A DNA stretch of 64,000 nucleotides from Chitinophaga filiformis (GCF_023100805.1 NZ_CP095855.1:5745001-5809000); one strand, 5' to 3'; counted from the stretch's first letter, positions 1-8,999 are shown. Notes: a model not told the origin generated them from the sequence alone. Program-made: numbers and translations.

Positions 1-77
1 GTATAGCGCCCGCGGGTAAACAGGTATGGCTCGCCGGCAGTAAGAAGCTGGGCAGCTTCGGCAGGTTCAAATTATAA
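1..77 (+). CDS. 3' end of an unidentified gene (cut by the window edge)
   Basis: The window opens inside a reading frame whose codons start at base 3 and which ends with TAA at 75-77. Twenty-four residues are visible, ending GSFGRFKL. That is too short to assign a family. Base composition matches the neighbouring genes, and a stem-loop follows within 20 bases, as expected at a gene end. It is on the same strand as the GH31 gene downstream, but whether they are related cannot be judged. Confidence 0.5.
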   Translation, partial: IAPAGKQVWLAGSKKLGSFGRFKL

Positions 78-91
78 TATATCACATAAAA

Positions 92-112
92 GGGGTGCTG
101 CTAAAGCACCCC
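92..112. terminator. Stem-loop after the first partial gene
   Basis: A perfect 8-bp stem (GGGGTGCT at 92-99 with AGCACCCC at 105-112) closes a 5-base loop. It is A-rich on both sides and has no T-run on the plus strand, so it may be a weak terminator or an mRNA 3'-end stabiliser. The rest of the gap up to base 382 is AT-rich. I found no further gene and no clear promoter box in it. Confidence 0.4.
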
Positions 113-382
113 CGGAAAAAATAGGTTAAAGCAAAAAGTACATTATTGATTCTCAAGATAAGGTACACACGAATATGTTACATGGGTATTTTAGCGAATG
201 TGTTAATTTTACCGGTAAACGATTAGTTAGCAGCATCCATCGTAAAACCATGTGATAACAATATTTTTATCTATTTTGGGTGCTGAATGAGAATGGGAAT
301 CAAGGTATTCAGGACAGTACTACAACTGTTACAACCGGCCTCATAAACCGGAACGTTGATTCGGGAAACTTAAAAGCCAATT

Positions 383-2776
383 ATGCAAGTAACAACCTCA
401 TCGGGTAAGTATTCAGCCAAGCATTATCCGGATATAATTAAAGAGTGGAAAAAAGAAGGGAACTACTTCTATTTTTATACATCAGAAACCATTTTGGAAG
501 TCAGGATCATTTCAGATAAGATCGTTCGCTTCCGCTACGCCGCCGACGGTAATTTTCAAAGAGACTTCTCCTATGCTGTCAGCGAGCGGCTCGAAGAATC
601 TCCGGTGAACTTCGGACTGCGCGAGTACGAAGAAAATTTCGAAATATATACTGAAGCCTTACGTATTTATATCGCCAGAGATGATATGCGCCTTACCATC
701 ACCGATCCGGAAGGCTTCATCATCAACCAGGACGAACTGGGCTTTCACTGGCAGTATTATCTGCAGAAAGGCGGCAAGATCGTATACTGCAGCAAACAGA
801 TACAGGAAGATGAATATTTCTTCGGTATGGGCGATAAACCTACCGATCTGAACCTGCACGGCAAACGCCTGGAGAACTATGGTACAGATGCCTACGGTTT
901 TCAGAAAGATACAGATCCTTTATACCGTAACATCCCTTTCTACTATGGTCTGCATCGTGGAAAAGCATACGGCATCTTCTTCGATAATACCTTCCGCACC
1001 ATCTTCGATTTCGGTAAAGAAAGAGAGAATGTGACCAGCTTCTGGGCAAGAGGCGGTGAAATGAACTATTACTTCATTTACGGACCTGAATTGCTGAAAG
1101 TAGCTGAAGGGTATACCAGCATCACCGGTACTGCCGAATTGCCGCCTTTATGGGCCCTGGGCTATCAGCAATGCCGCTGGAGCTACTACCCCGACAAAAG
1201 GGTCAAAGAGATTGCAGCCGAATTCCGGAAACGCCAGATCCCCTGTGATGTGATCCACCTGGATATTGACTACATGGAAGGATTCCGCTGTTTCACCTGG
1301 AGCAAGGAGGGATTCCCTGATCCCGTAGGACTGATAAAAGAGCTCTCCGCGCAGGGCTTCAAAGTGGTGGTGATCATCGATCCCGGCATCAAGGTAGACC
1401 CCGACTATAACATCTATAAACAGGGCATACAAAACAACTATTTCTGTAAAAGACAGGATGGCGCGCTCATGGAAGGCGATGTGTGGCCTGGCAAATGCGT
1501 GTTCCCCGACTATACCAATCCCGAAGTACGTAAATGGTGGGCCGGCCTCTTCAAAGAACTGGTGGATGCAGGCGTGAGAGGTGTATGGAACGATATGAAC
1601 GAACCGGCAGTGTTCGAAATGGGTACCTTCCCTGAAGATGTGCGCCACGACTATGACGGAGAAGCCGTAAGCCACCGTAAAGCGCACAATGTGTACGGAC
1701 ACCTGATGAGTAAAGCAACCGCGGCCGGTATGAGGAAATTCCTGATGCCCAACAGGCCCTTCGTGATATCCCGCTCCTGCTACGCAGGCGCACAACGGTG
1801 GACCTCCTTCTGGACCGGCGATAACGTATCCAGCTGGGATCACCTCTGGCTGGCTTCTATACAGTGCCAGCGCCTTGCCGTATCGGGGATCTCCTTTTCA
1901 GGAAGTGATATCGGTGGCTTTATAGGCGAGCCCGATGGAGAATTGTATGTACGCTGGATACAGTTAGCGGTGTTCCACCCGCTGATGCGCACACATTCGG
2001 CCAGTAACGAAACCGGCTTTAACCAGGAACCATGGAGCTTCGGACCTGAATTCGAAACAGTGGCCAGGAAATTCATCCAGCTGCGTTATCACCTGCTACC
2101 TTACCTCTACACTACTTTCTGGCAATACAGCCGCTGGGGCACCCCAATGATCCGCCCCCTGGCCTTCGTTGCCCAGCACGATAAACAAACCTACGATCGC
2201 TCACATGAATTTATGCTGGGAGATTCCCTGCTGATCAGCCATGTGTCTGAACCAGGTATGAAAGAAAAGGAAGTATACCTGCCGGAAGGACAATGGTACT
2301 ATTACTGGAATGACCAGGTATATAATGGCGGACAGGTAATTAAGATAGCCACGCCGCTCGATGAGATGCCGCTTTTCGTGAAAGCAGGGGTTGTAATTCC
2401 GAACTATCCGAAGATCCAGCATGTAGAAGAACGCAACACAGAAGAGATGATCTTACAGGTATATTATTCTACGCAGGAAACAAGCAGTTTTCTTTACGAA
2501 GATGCAGGCGATCATTACGGCTACAAAAATGGTCAGTATAACGATATCAGATTCAAACAAACTTCAGAAAAACATCGCTTCGCACTCCGGAAAAAATATT
2601 TCGGTCAGTATAACGCTGCATACAGAAGACATAACATACATGTACATGGTTTGCCATTCAAAGCAAAGGAATATATTTTGGATGGAAAGGCTGTAAAGCT
2701 TACTGCTGCTAACTTTGTGGGGAATGTGGTAAATATTGTAGTGGACAGGAAATTCGAAAATCTAGTTATCAGATAA
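383..2776 (+). CDS. Glycoside hydrolase family 31 alpha-glucosidase-type enzyme
   Basis: This 797-residue protein should hydrolyse terminal alpha-linked glucose (or xylose) from oligosaccharides. The GH31 signature WNDMNEP is at residues 402-408, so Asp404 is the expected nucleophile. TGDN at 478-481 makes Asp480 the expected acid/base. HLDIDYM near 292-298 and HPLMRTHS near 531-538 are further conserved barrel segments. The N-terminal beta-sandwich (about 1-230) and C-terminal beta domains (from about 600) fit the full family length. No signal peptide is visible, so it is probably cytoplasmic. The first ATG (383) gives the usual N-terminus. It is a single gene followed by strong hairpins. 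The family is clear; substrate preference cannot be read from sequence alone. Confidence 0.92.
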   Translation: MQVTTSSGKYSAKHYPDIIKEWKKEGNYFYFYTSETILEVRIISDKIVRFRYAADGNFQRDFSYAVSERLEESPVNFGLREYEENFEIYTEALRIYIARDDMRLTITDPEGFIINQDELGFHWQYYLQKGGKIVYCSKQIQEDEYFFGMGDKPTDLNLHGKRLENYGTDAYGFQKDTDPLYRNIPFYYGLHRGKAYGIFFDNTFRTIFDFGKERENVTSFWARGGEMNYYFIYGPELLKVAEGYTSITGTAELPPLWALGYQQCRWSYYPDKRVKEIAAEFRKRQIPCDVIHLDIDYMEGFRCFTWSKEGFPDPVGLIKELSAQGFKVVVIIDPGIKVDPDYNIYKQGIQNNYFCKRQDGALMEGDVWPGKCVFPDYTNPEVRKWWAGLFKELVDAGVRGVWNDMNEPAVFEMGTFPEDVRHDYDGEAVSHRKAHNVYGHLMSKATAAGMRKFLMPNRPFVISRSCYAGAQRWTSFWTGDNVSSWDHLWLASIQCQRLAVSGISFSGSDIGGFIGEPDGELYVRWIQLAVFHPLMRTHSASNETGFNQEPWSFGPEFETVARKFIQLRYHLLPYLYTTFWQYSRWGTPMIRPLAFVAQHDKQTYDRSHEFMLGDSLLISHVSEPGMKEKEVYLPEGQWYYYWNDQVYNGGQVIKIATPLDEMPLFVKAGVVIPNYPKIQHVEERNTEEMILQVYYSTQETSSFLYEDAGDHYGYKNGQYNDIRFKQTSEKHRFALRKKYFGQYNAAYRRHNIHVHGLPFKAKEYILDGKAVKLTAANFVGNVVNIVVDRKFENLVIR

Positions 2777-2804
2777 TATATTGATCCGATCAGCTTTTGA
2801 TTAT

Positions 2805-2836
2805 AAATCCCAAATTCTTCAGAGAATTTGGGATTT
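2805..2836 (+). terminator. Terminator-like hairpin after the GH31 gene
   Basis: A perfect 14-bp stem (2805-2818 with 2823-2836) closes a TCAG tetraloop 28 bases past the GH31 stop. No long T-run follows (GTAGTTTT), but the stem strength and position make transcription termination or 3'-end protection likely. Confidence 0.65.
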
Positions 2837-2857
2837 GTAGTTTTAAACCCTACATAA

Positions 2858-2896
2858 AAAAAAGGGCACATTAGATTGAGATCTTAGTGCCTTTTC
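2858..2896 (+). terminator. Second hairpin with T-run
   Basis: AAAGGGCAC at 2861-2869 pairs, with one bulge, to GTGCCTTTT at 2887-2895 and ends in a short T-run. It stands 22 bases after the first hairpin, giving a tandem arrangement behind the GH31 gene. The following AT-rich gap (2897-3345) contains no convincing coding frame and presumably holds the promoter of the KGG gene. Confidence 0.45.
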
Positions 2897-3345
2897 ATAA
2901 CCTATGCCAACTTTAGAGTTATCCAAAATTAACATGTTATAACTGATACACAAAGCATATCAACGTCGTAAAGCCAAAATGAACAAAATGAACGGACGAA
3001 AAATTACTGAACAGATGAGTTTTGTTAATGCCAGGTTACAAAATGATTCCCAAATAATTAATAATTCAATTTCTTAACATCTCATTCACTTTTTATATGC
3101 GTTAATTGATGTGTTTTGACCCATATCCCTCGTTTCATCAGTGTCGTACTCATGCTACAGTTTGTTAACACTACTCCACGATCCTGATCATTTTTGTGAG
3201 AATTTCAACCGGCCAAAGCTGTTATCCAATGGGTTATACTACGGAATTGGCATACGCGGCATAATAGTTGTGCCTACTCTCACGATTCGATTCTATTTCC
3301 TCCGTTAAATGGAACCCATTTTTTAACCTTTCAAAATTCATTCTT

Positions 3346-3726
3346 ATGGCTGCAGAACAAAGCAATCAATTCACACAAGAGCAGGAAAAACTGGAAAGGG
3401 ATCAAGAGCGTGAAACCAGGGAATCAGGAGCACATGCAGAGAACAAACAATCATCCGAAGAAAAGAGTACTACAAACCGCAAAGATAAACGTGGTTTCGC
3501 ATCCATGGATGCAGCGATGCAACGCGCTATAGCCAGTAAAGGTGGACGCGCCGCTCATGCTCAGGGTGTTGCTCACGAATTTAACTCTGCTGAAGCCCGG
3601 GAGGCCGGACGTAAAGGTGGAGTAGCTGTCAGCAGAAACAGGCAGCACATGGCCGAAATCGGTAAAAAAGGTGGTGAAGCTGCTCACAACAAGAGGAAGA
3701 AGGACAATTCCAACTCATCGGTGTAA
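3346..3726 (+). CDS. KGG-repeat (stress-induced) small protein
   Basis: This 126-residue hydrophilic protein is very rich in Glu, Lys, Arg, Ala and Gln. Three KGG-type repeats occupy its second half (SKGGRAA, RKGGVAV, KKGGEAA), the motif of the bacterial stress-induced KGG family (YciG-like). Such proteins are probably disordered and are linked to stress and stationary phase in other bacteria; no enzymatic function is expected. I chose the ATG at 3346 because an upstream in-frame alternative at 3268 would add an unrelated hydrophobic stretch and lies in an AT-rich leader. The gene is monocistronic, with a strong terminator behind it. Family call is firm; function is open. Confidence 0.85.
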   Translation: MAAEQSNQFTQEQEKLERDQERETRESGAHAENKQSSEEKSTTNRKDKRGFASMDAAMQRAIASKGGRAAHAQGVAHEFNSAEAREAGRKGGVAVSRNRQHMAEIGKKGGEAAHNKRKKDNSNSSV

Positions 3727-3761
3727 AAGCTACTCCACACCGAAATTTCTCTTTCCTTAAA

Positions 3762-3810
3762 AAGGAATACCTGGCATGCATGACATGTATACCAGGTGTT
3801 CCTTTTTTTT
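3762..3810 (+). terminator. Intrinsic terminator of the KGG gene
   Basis: AAGGAATACCTGG (3762-3774) pairs with CCAGGTGTTCCTT (3792-3804) with one mismatch. The stem runs directly into an eight-T tract ending at 3810. Confidence 0.85.
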
Positions 3811-3848
3811 ATATTTGTCAGATACTTTAATCGTTAAAACAAGCATCC

Positions 3849-4517
3849 TTGCAAAAACTAACTGCCAATACCCGACAGCTCTATCCCTTTCTCATTCCCT
3901 ATCTCTTCCTGCTTATCCTGGTACTTGTCTTCAAAATATTATATTCAAAAGAGGATATCTATTACTTCATTAACGGGCTGCATTTCCCTGCAGGCGATGT
4001 TTTCTTTCCTTACATGACGGAAGCCGGCAGCACTGTTTCCGCTATTGTAGCCTGCCTGCTCCTGCTTTTCGTGAGTTACCGCAGCAGTGTACTGATGGCC
4101 TCCAGCCTCATACTCACTACACTGATCAATGTACCGCTGAAGAACCTGTTCTTTGCGCCAAGGCCCAGGCTCTATTTTGCGGCACATACACGCCCGATCT
4201 ATTATGTGCCCGATGTGGAAGTACTGGCCAACAATTTCAGCTTTCCCTCAGGGCATACCGTATGCGCTTTTACGATGGCTGTCGTACTGACATATATTAC
4301 TCCCCGGAAAACCTTCGGATATCTTTACCTGTTACTGGCCCTTCTTGTGGCCTATTCCCGCATGTATATGAGCCAGCACTTCCTGGAAGATGTTACCGCG
4401 GGCTCTGTCCTTGCTACTGTCGTTACCATCGTCTGGCTTTCCTGGTTCGGCAACAGGCCTTTTTTCAGTGATCCACGCTGGAACGGATCCCTGAGCAGAA
4501 AAAGGAATGCCGCTTAG
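3849..4517 (+). CDS. PAP2-family membrane phosphatase
   Basis: This 222-residue integral membrane protein has about six hydrophobic segments. All three phosphatase motifs are complete: KX6RP at Lys98-Arg105-Pro106, PSGH at 133-136, and SRX5HX3D at Ser170-Arg171-His177-Asp181. It should remove phosphate from a lipid phosphate such as undecaprenyl pyrophosphate or phosphatidic acid at the membrane's outer face. The exact substrate is not predictable. The start is a TTG codon; an in-frame TAA lies seven codons upstream and no ATG precedes the first membrane segment, so TTG is the best choice. It reads alone, between two terminators. Confidence 0.88.
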   Translation: MQKLTANTRQLYPFLIPYLFLLILVLVFKILYSKEDIYYFINGLHFPAGDVFFPYMTEAGSTVSAIVACLLLLFVSYRSSVLMASSLILTTLINVPLKNLFFAPRPRLYFAAHTRPIYYVPDVEVLANNFSFPSGHTVCAFTMAVVLTYITPRKTFGYLYLLLALLVAYSRMYMSQHFLEDVTAGSVLATVVTIVWLSWFGNRPFFSDPRWNGSLSRKRNAA

Positions 4518-4537
4518 GATATACCATAAAAATAAAA

Positions 4538-4562
4538 GCTCCCTGGCCATTGACCAGGGAGC
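4538..4562 (+). terminator. Intrinsic terminator of the PAP2 gene
   Basis: A perfect 9-bp stem (GCTCCCTGG at 4538-4546 with CCAGGGAGC at 4554-4562) is followed after eight bases by a six-T run. Confidence 0.8.
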
Positions 4563-4628
4563 CTGAAGATTTTTTACTGAGACCGTGTAACAGTTGCGCC
4601 ATCTGGAACAGGGTTTCTACCCTGTCGT

Positions 4629-5076
4629 CACCCCGATTGTTGTCATCACCGCGGGTTGTATCATTATCACGGGTTGTCACCCCTGGCTACAAACACAGGG
4701 CCCTGGCGGAGCCGATTGCGTTTTGTTGATTTGGCGTATATCCGGGTTGTTACCACCACCGCGAGTTATATCATTCCCCCCGGGTTGTCACCCGGGGCTA
4801 CAAACACGCTGCTCCTAACGGAGCCGGTTGCGTTTTGTTGGTTTGGCGTATATCCGGGTTGTTACCACCACCGCGGGTTATATCATTCCCCCCGGGTTGT
4901 CACCCGGGGCTACAAACACGCGGCTCCTGACGGAGCCGATTGCGTTTTGTTGATTTGGCGTATATCCGGGTTGTTACCACCACCGCGGGTTATATCATTC
5001 CCCCCGGGTTGTCACCCGGGGCTACAAACACGCTGCTCCTAACGGAGCCGGTTGCGTTTTGTTGGTTTGGCGTATA
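4629..5076. repeat. 112-bp tandem repeat array, four copies, REP-like palindromes
   Basis: Four units of exactly 112 bp (about 4629-4740, 4741-4852, 4853-4964, 4965-5076) fill the gap between the PAP2 terminator and the stop of the YwqK-like gene. A partial fifth unit is cut off at the gene end. Units 2-4 are nearly identical and unit 1 is diverged. Each later unit carries a GC-rich perfect palindrome (CCCCGGGT TGTC ACCCGGGG), then CTACAAACAC, then a second hairpin (GCTCC TAAC GGAGC). This resembles repetitive extragenic palindromic elements, here tandemly amplified. All frames happen to stay open for long stretches, which produces false protein predictions. No transposase lies nearby. Confidence 0.9.
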
Positions 5077-5090
5077 TCGGGTTGGAATAC

Positions 5091-5693
5091 TTATGACCTG
5101 CCTTTCTTTTTCTGATGCGGCAGCGATGCAGGTGGTGGCGGTAGTGCAGGTTTTGCAGTTGCAGGTTTTGCCGGCTCTTTGCCGAATTCTTCTTCTGTGA
5201 TCGGTTCTCCCCTTCTGTAATATTCTTTTGTCATCTTCCCTTCCTCGTCATATATCTTCCACATCCCGTTACGCTGGGAACTACCATCGCGCTTTACTTC
5301 CTCAAACCGCTCTTCACCGGTGATGGGGTCTATGATCCTGTAATTGTCTATCTCACCGTCTATACCCATCGCTACAAAAGAACCTTCGGCGCTTACCAGG
5401 CCATTGGAATAAAAATAACGGCAATAACCATTCAGCTGTCCATGTTTGTAGGTTTCTTCGGCAATCAGCCCGCCGGACAATGCATACTTCTTCCATATGC
5501 CCTCCTTCAGGTTATCGACATAGGCCCCCTCCCAGGTATAGCCCGGCTCTCCACGCACTTCGGGCATCTCCTCCTGCCATTCGCCCTGTTTGCGTTGCTG
5601 CGCGTCCACTTTGTTGGGCTTTATCTGCGGCATCTGCGCAAAAGCGGCCAGCATCATGAACTGTAGAAATAAAAAAACACTCACTTTTCTCAT
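5091..5693 (-). CDS. Secreted YwqK/MORN-like repeat protein
   Basis: The start at 5693 gives a 200-residue protein with a clean signal peptide (MRKVSVFLFLQFMMLAAFAQ). An upstream in-frame ATG would add 16 residues before it and is less likely. The mature part holds three or four copies of a short pattern of the type G-x-W/Y-x-x-Y-x(2-4)-G (KEGIWKKY, LNGYCRYFYSNG, RNGMWKIYDEEG), typical of the YwqK/MORN-like family. The tail is Pro- and Lys-rich. Such proteins are probably periplasmic or surface-attached in Bacteroidota; their function is unknown, and the 'antitoxin' label some carry is not supported by a toxin partner here. Its stop codon abuts the 112-bp repeat array. Confidence 0.75.
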   Translation of the reverse strand: MRKVSVFLFLQFMMLAAFAQMPQIKPNKVDAQQRKQGEWQEEMPEVRGEPGYTWEGAYVDNLKEGIWKKYALSGGLIAEETYKHGQLNGYCRYFYSNGLVSAEGSFVAMGIDGEIDNYRIIDPITGEERFEEVKRDGSSQRNGMWKIYDEEGKMTKEYYRRGEPITEEEFGKEPAKPATAKPALPPPPASLPHQKKKGRS

Positions 5694-5720
5694 AGGATTA
5701 ATTTCCGCAAAAGTACTCAT

Positions 5721-5754
5721 AAAAAAAAACCGGCACAACAAACGTTGCGCCGGT
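5721..5754 (-). terminator. Intrinsic terminator of the DUF4382 lipoprotein gene
   Basis: Read on the minus strand, ACCGGC (5754-5749) pairs with GCCGGT (5734-5729), with an extra inner AAC/GTT pairing. Nine Ts follow (complement of 5721-5729). It lies between the lipoprotein stop and the YwqK-like gene start, so these two genes are probably transcribed separately. Confidence 0.85.
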
Positions 5755-5790
5755 ACTCAATGTCGTCTTTTTGCTTTAACCTGTTTTGTC

Positions 5791-6690
5791 CTATTTGCGT
5801 AACTTAATGTCGCCTACTTTCGTATTATCACCCCTCTTCACGACGATACCCGTGATGGTAGTGTCTTTGTAACCATTTGAAGCATTTACAAACAGGTTGT
5901 ATGTACCTGCTTTCAGTCCCCTTACTTTATACTGCCCGTCTATCCAGGGTAATGCATAGGAAGTATCCTTGTCATTATACACAGTGATCACAGGGAAGGC
6001 ATCCCGCGGTGTTACCCTGCCGGAAATGCTGCCAGTCTGTTTCAAAGTGAATACATGGAGCACAGGACGCAGAATGAACTGTCCCTGACGGGTCTGGATA
6101 ATAGAACGGTCGATGTCAAAGTCGAGCCAGAGTCGGAAATTCTTATCAGAGAATTCCTCCCACTCGTCGTGACGCACCTGGATAACGATCTTTACCTGGC
6201 CGGAAGGTGATTTCAGCGGATAAGTAGTGCTGTCCTTCACCAGGTAGTTGTTGTCGCCCAGGGTGATCCTGATCTTTTTCACCTTGCCCTCAGGTACGAT
6301 ACCGTCGCCCAACACCGTATCGGCGCCATTGCGCAGGGATAATACATCGTACACGCCGGCACGGATGCCAAGAGAATCCCACACATCGCAGTGATCCTTG
6401 TCATCGTGGTGGTCTTCCCACCAGCCGCAACGCTCGTAGTCATTGTCCCAACGGTCGTTGTCGTCGTCCGCATCAGTAGTACAGGTATCTACCAGTACTT
6501 CTACCTTGCGGATGTCCAGGAATACGTTGTCAAAGTAACCCGGATCGTCAGCGAAATAAACACTTAATCTTTGTTGCCCTGCGCCAGGTGACATGGACGC
6601 GGAATTGTCCTTCTGGCAGGCATGGAAGGCGAAAGCCAGCAATACTAATGCGGCTAGTCCCCATCCGGTAGTTCGGAGATAGGTCTTCAT
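5791..6690 (-). CDS. DUF4382 lipoprotein with an Asp/His/Cys-rich insert
   Basis: This 299-residue protein begins with a lipoprotein signal (lipobox FHAC, Cys25). The segment LSVYFADDPG...FLDIRKVEVLVD matches the start of DUF4382 domains. Residues about 70-107 form an unusual insert with 13 Asp, 2 Glu, 3 His, 3 Cys (70, 88, 101) and 4 Trp, suggesting metal or calcium binding. From about 215 a small carboxypeptidase-regulatory-like beta domain follows (SGRVTP...GTYNLFVNA). It is probably anchored in the outer membrane or periplasmic face; no enzymatic role is known. It stands alone with its own terminator. Family call is confident; the metal-binding role is inference. Confidence 0.8.
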   Translation of the reverse strand: MKTYLRTTGWGLAALVLLAFAFHACQKDNSASMSPGAGQQRLSVYFADDPGYFDNVFLDIRKVEVLVDTCTTDADDDNDRWDNDYERCGWWEDHHDDKDHCDVWDSLGIRAGVYDVLSLRNGADTVLGDGIVPEGKVKKIRITLGDNNYLVKDSTTYPLKSPSGQVKIVIQVRHDEWEEFSDKNFRLWLDFDIDRSIIQTRQGQFILRPVLHVFTLKQTGSISGRVTPRDAFPVITVYNDKDTSYALPWIDGQYKVRGLKAGTYNLFVNASNGYKDTTITGIVVKRGDNTKVGDIKLRK

Positions 6691-6768
6691 AAAAAAGAAT
6701 GGTTTTGGTTAATAATACGCCCGCGTCAGATGGATTGCTTCCCTGAGTAAAGGCAGTATTTTAGATGG

Positions 6769-6776
6769 CAAAAATA
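6769..6776 (-). promoter_or_regulatory. Candidate -7 box for the DUF4382 gene
   Basis: On the minus strand this reads TATTTTTG, a perfect match to the Bacteroidota -7 consensus TAnnTTTG. It lies 79 bases upstream of the start codon. No good -33 box is seen at the usual distance. Confidence 0.35.
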
Positions 6777-6847
6777 AACAAAAGTTTAACAGAGAAAGAA
6801 AAACTGTTATATGTTCATAAGCTCATCCATATCAACCACTTACATTC

Positions 6848-8788
6848 CTATTGTGTCACTCTTTTTAAAATAGTCGCGCCCAGCGGGGGTATGCGCAGGC
6901 GCAATACATGGCTTTTACCATTGAATGGCTCCTCAGCGGCACTAAGGATGCCGGTATTTACAACGCCACTGCCAAAGAAACGGCTGTCGTCACTGTTGAG
7001 GATCTCCCGCCATTTTCCGCCACCTTCCAGGCCCATAGCATAATGTTCCCGCGGTATCGGTGTCATGTTCAGGATGATCAGTATGTCTTCTTCCGGTTTG
7101 TAGCCCTTGCGCAGGTAAGACAGTACACTAATGTCATAATCAGACAGGTTGATCCACTCAAAACCATAATAGTCGAACTGCTTGATATACAGCGCCGGTT
7201 CTGATCTGTACAGGTGATTCAGTTCCTTCACAAACTCCTTCAATCCCTGGTGGGAGCTATGCACCAGCAAATGCCAGTCCAGCTCTGAACGGAAGTTCCA
7301 CTCGCTCGTCTGCCCGAATTCATCTCCCATGAACAGCAATTTTGTTCCGGGATGTGTGAACATATAACTATACATCAGGCGCAGATTGGCAAACTTCTGC
7401 CAGTCATCTCCCGGCATCTTATACAGCATGGGCGATTTACCATGCACCACCTCATCATGGCTCAGGGGCAGCATGAAGTTTTCCGTAAACGCATAGGCAA
7501 TACTGAAGGTCAGCTGGTCCTGGTGCCATTTACGATGATAGGGATCGCGTTTGAAATAAGCCAGCGTATCGTTCATCCAGCCCATCATCCATTTCATGCC
7601 AAAACCCAGCCCTCCCATATATACCGGTTTGGACACACCGTAGAAGGAAGTTGATTCTTCTGCAATGGTCTGTACATCCGGGAACAAACGATAGATCGTT
7701 TCATTCATATGCTTCAGGAAAGAGATCGCCTCCAGGTTCTCCTCTCCCCCATGTATATTCGGTTCCCAGGCGCCCGTGTCGCGTGAATAGTTCAGGTGGA
7801 TCATAGAGGCCACCGCATCTACCCGCAAACCATCCACATGGAATTTGTCCAGCCAGAATACCGCATTGCTCAACAGGAACGAGCGCACTTCATTACGTGC
7901 ATAATTGAAAATATAGCTGTTCCAGTCGGGGTGATATCCCTTACGCATATCCGCATACTCGTACACATGCGAGCCGTCAAACCTGTACAGGCCATGTGCA
8001 TCGTAGGGGAAATGTGAAGGCACCCAATCGAGGATCACGCCGATGCCTGCATGGTGGAAGGCATCCACAAAGGCCATAAAATCCTGTGGAGAACCATATC
8101 TCGACGTCGGCGCATAATACCCCGTGCCCTGGTAGCCCCAGGAGCCGTCAAAGGGATGCTCCATCACCGGCATCAGTTCCACATGGGTAAAACCCATTTC
8201 CTTTACATAGGGCACCAGCTTTTCAGCGATCTCGCCGTACGTATAGAATACTTCATGATTATGCCTGTCCGGCCGGCGCCAGGAGCCCAGATGTACTTCA
8301 TATACACTGAAAGGGCTTTCCAGGCTATTGTGCGCTTTCCGGCTTTCCATCCAGCGTTTGTCCTTCCACTTATAATCCAGGTGCCAGGTAACGGAAGCCG
8401 TTCTCGGACGTACCTCCCAATAGTTGGCATAAGGATCTCCCTTACGGAGCTCCTCTCCTGAATTGGAACGGATAAAATATTTATAGAGGGTTCCTTTCTT
8501 TACGTTTGGCACAAATCCCTCCCATATACCGGACTTGTCCCATCTGGGGTACAAAGTGTGACTATAATGGTCCCAATCGTTGAAGTCGCCAATAAGGGAT
8601 ATAAAGGCTGCATTGGGTGCCCATACTGCGAAATAAGTGCCTTTCACCCCTTCATATTCTACTGCATGCGCACCGAATTTCTCATATAAATGGGCATGCT
8701 TTCCTTCCTGGAAAAGCTCTACATCCCTGGCGGAGAACAAGGAAAACGGTACTACTGCCTGTAGTTTCGGCTTTTTTTCTGTTGTCAT
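6848..8788 (-). CDS. glgB: 1,4-alpha-glucan (glycogen) branching enzyme
   Basis: This 646-residue protein makes alpha-1,6 branches in glycogen. It has the N-terminal CBM48 domain (FAVWAPNA, GDFNDW, about 45-140), the GH13 barrel with the branching-enzyme segment EVHLGSWRR (164-172), HPFDGSWGYQ (211-220), DGLRVDAV with Asp324 as nucleophile, and AEEST with Glu377/378 as acid/base. LSHDEVVHGK follows, with a C-terminal beta domain last. The length is on the short side of the family, lacking the extra N1 domain of some GlgB proteins. Both neighbours are unrelated; other glycogen genes are not in this window. The ATG at 8788 is the natural start. Confidence 0.95.
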   Translation of the reverse strand: MTTEKKPKLQAVVPFSLFSARDVELFQEGKHAHLYEKFGAHAVEYEGVKGTYFAVWAPNAAFISLIGDFNDWDHYSHTLYPRWDKSGIWEGFVPNVKKGTLYKYFIRSNSGEELRKGDPYANYWEVRPRTASVTWHLDYKWKDKRWMESRKAHNSLESPFSVYEVHLGSWRRPDRHNHEVFYTYGEIAEKLVPYVKEMGFTHVELMPVMEHPFDGSWGYQGTGYYAPTSRYGSPQDFMAFVDAFHHAGIGVILDWVPSHFPYDAHGLYRFDGSHVYEYADMRKGYHPDWNSYIFNYARNEVRSFLLSNAVFWLDKFHVDGLRVDAVASMIHLNYSRDTGAWEPNIHGGEENLEAISFLKHMNETIYRLFPDVQTIAEESTSFYGVSKPVYMGGLGFGMKWMMGWMNDTLAYFKRDPYHRKWHQDQLTFSIAYAFTENFMLPLSHDEVVHGKSPMLYKMPGDDWQKFANLRLMYSYMFTHPGTKLLFMGDEFGQTSEWNFRSELDWHLLVHSSHQGLKEFVKELNHLYRSEPALYIKQFDYYGFEWINLSDYDISVLSYLRKGYKPEEDILIILNMTPIPREHYAMGLEGGGKWREILNSDDSRFFGSGVVNTGILSAAEEPFNGKSHVLRLRIPPLGATILKRVTQ

Positions 8789-8892
8789 AATTAGGGTGCG
8801 CTAAGGGTAACAATATAACGTAAATTTTTACATTTTGTCCCGCATGCTATGGTGAGAACGCAAGTTTCAGACCATTTAAACTACGGTGACAT

Positions 8893-8950
8893 GAAAAGAA
8901 AAAGTCCACAGACGCTAGCCAGACATTCGAATGACTATCATCTGTGGACT
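8893..8950 (-). terminator. Intrinsic terminator of the helicase gene
   Basis: AGTCCACAGA (8903-8912) and TCTGTGGACT (8941-8950) form a perfect 10-bp stem around a 28-base loop that itself contains a small palindrome. On the minus strand it is followed by TTTTCTTTTC. It sits 50 bases past the helicase stop. Confidence 0.75.
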
Positions 8951-8999
8951 GAATATTATGCCTGCCGGCCAGGATCTGCTTCCTGCAGCCGCTCAGCTA

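Noticed and set aside
4594-5200. Three overlapping plus-strand reading frames of 74-128 codons in the 112-bp array.
   Set aside because: They are translations of the repeat unit, with 37-residue-type periodic peptides and no start signals; the DNA repeats explain them fully.
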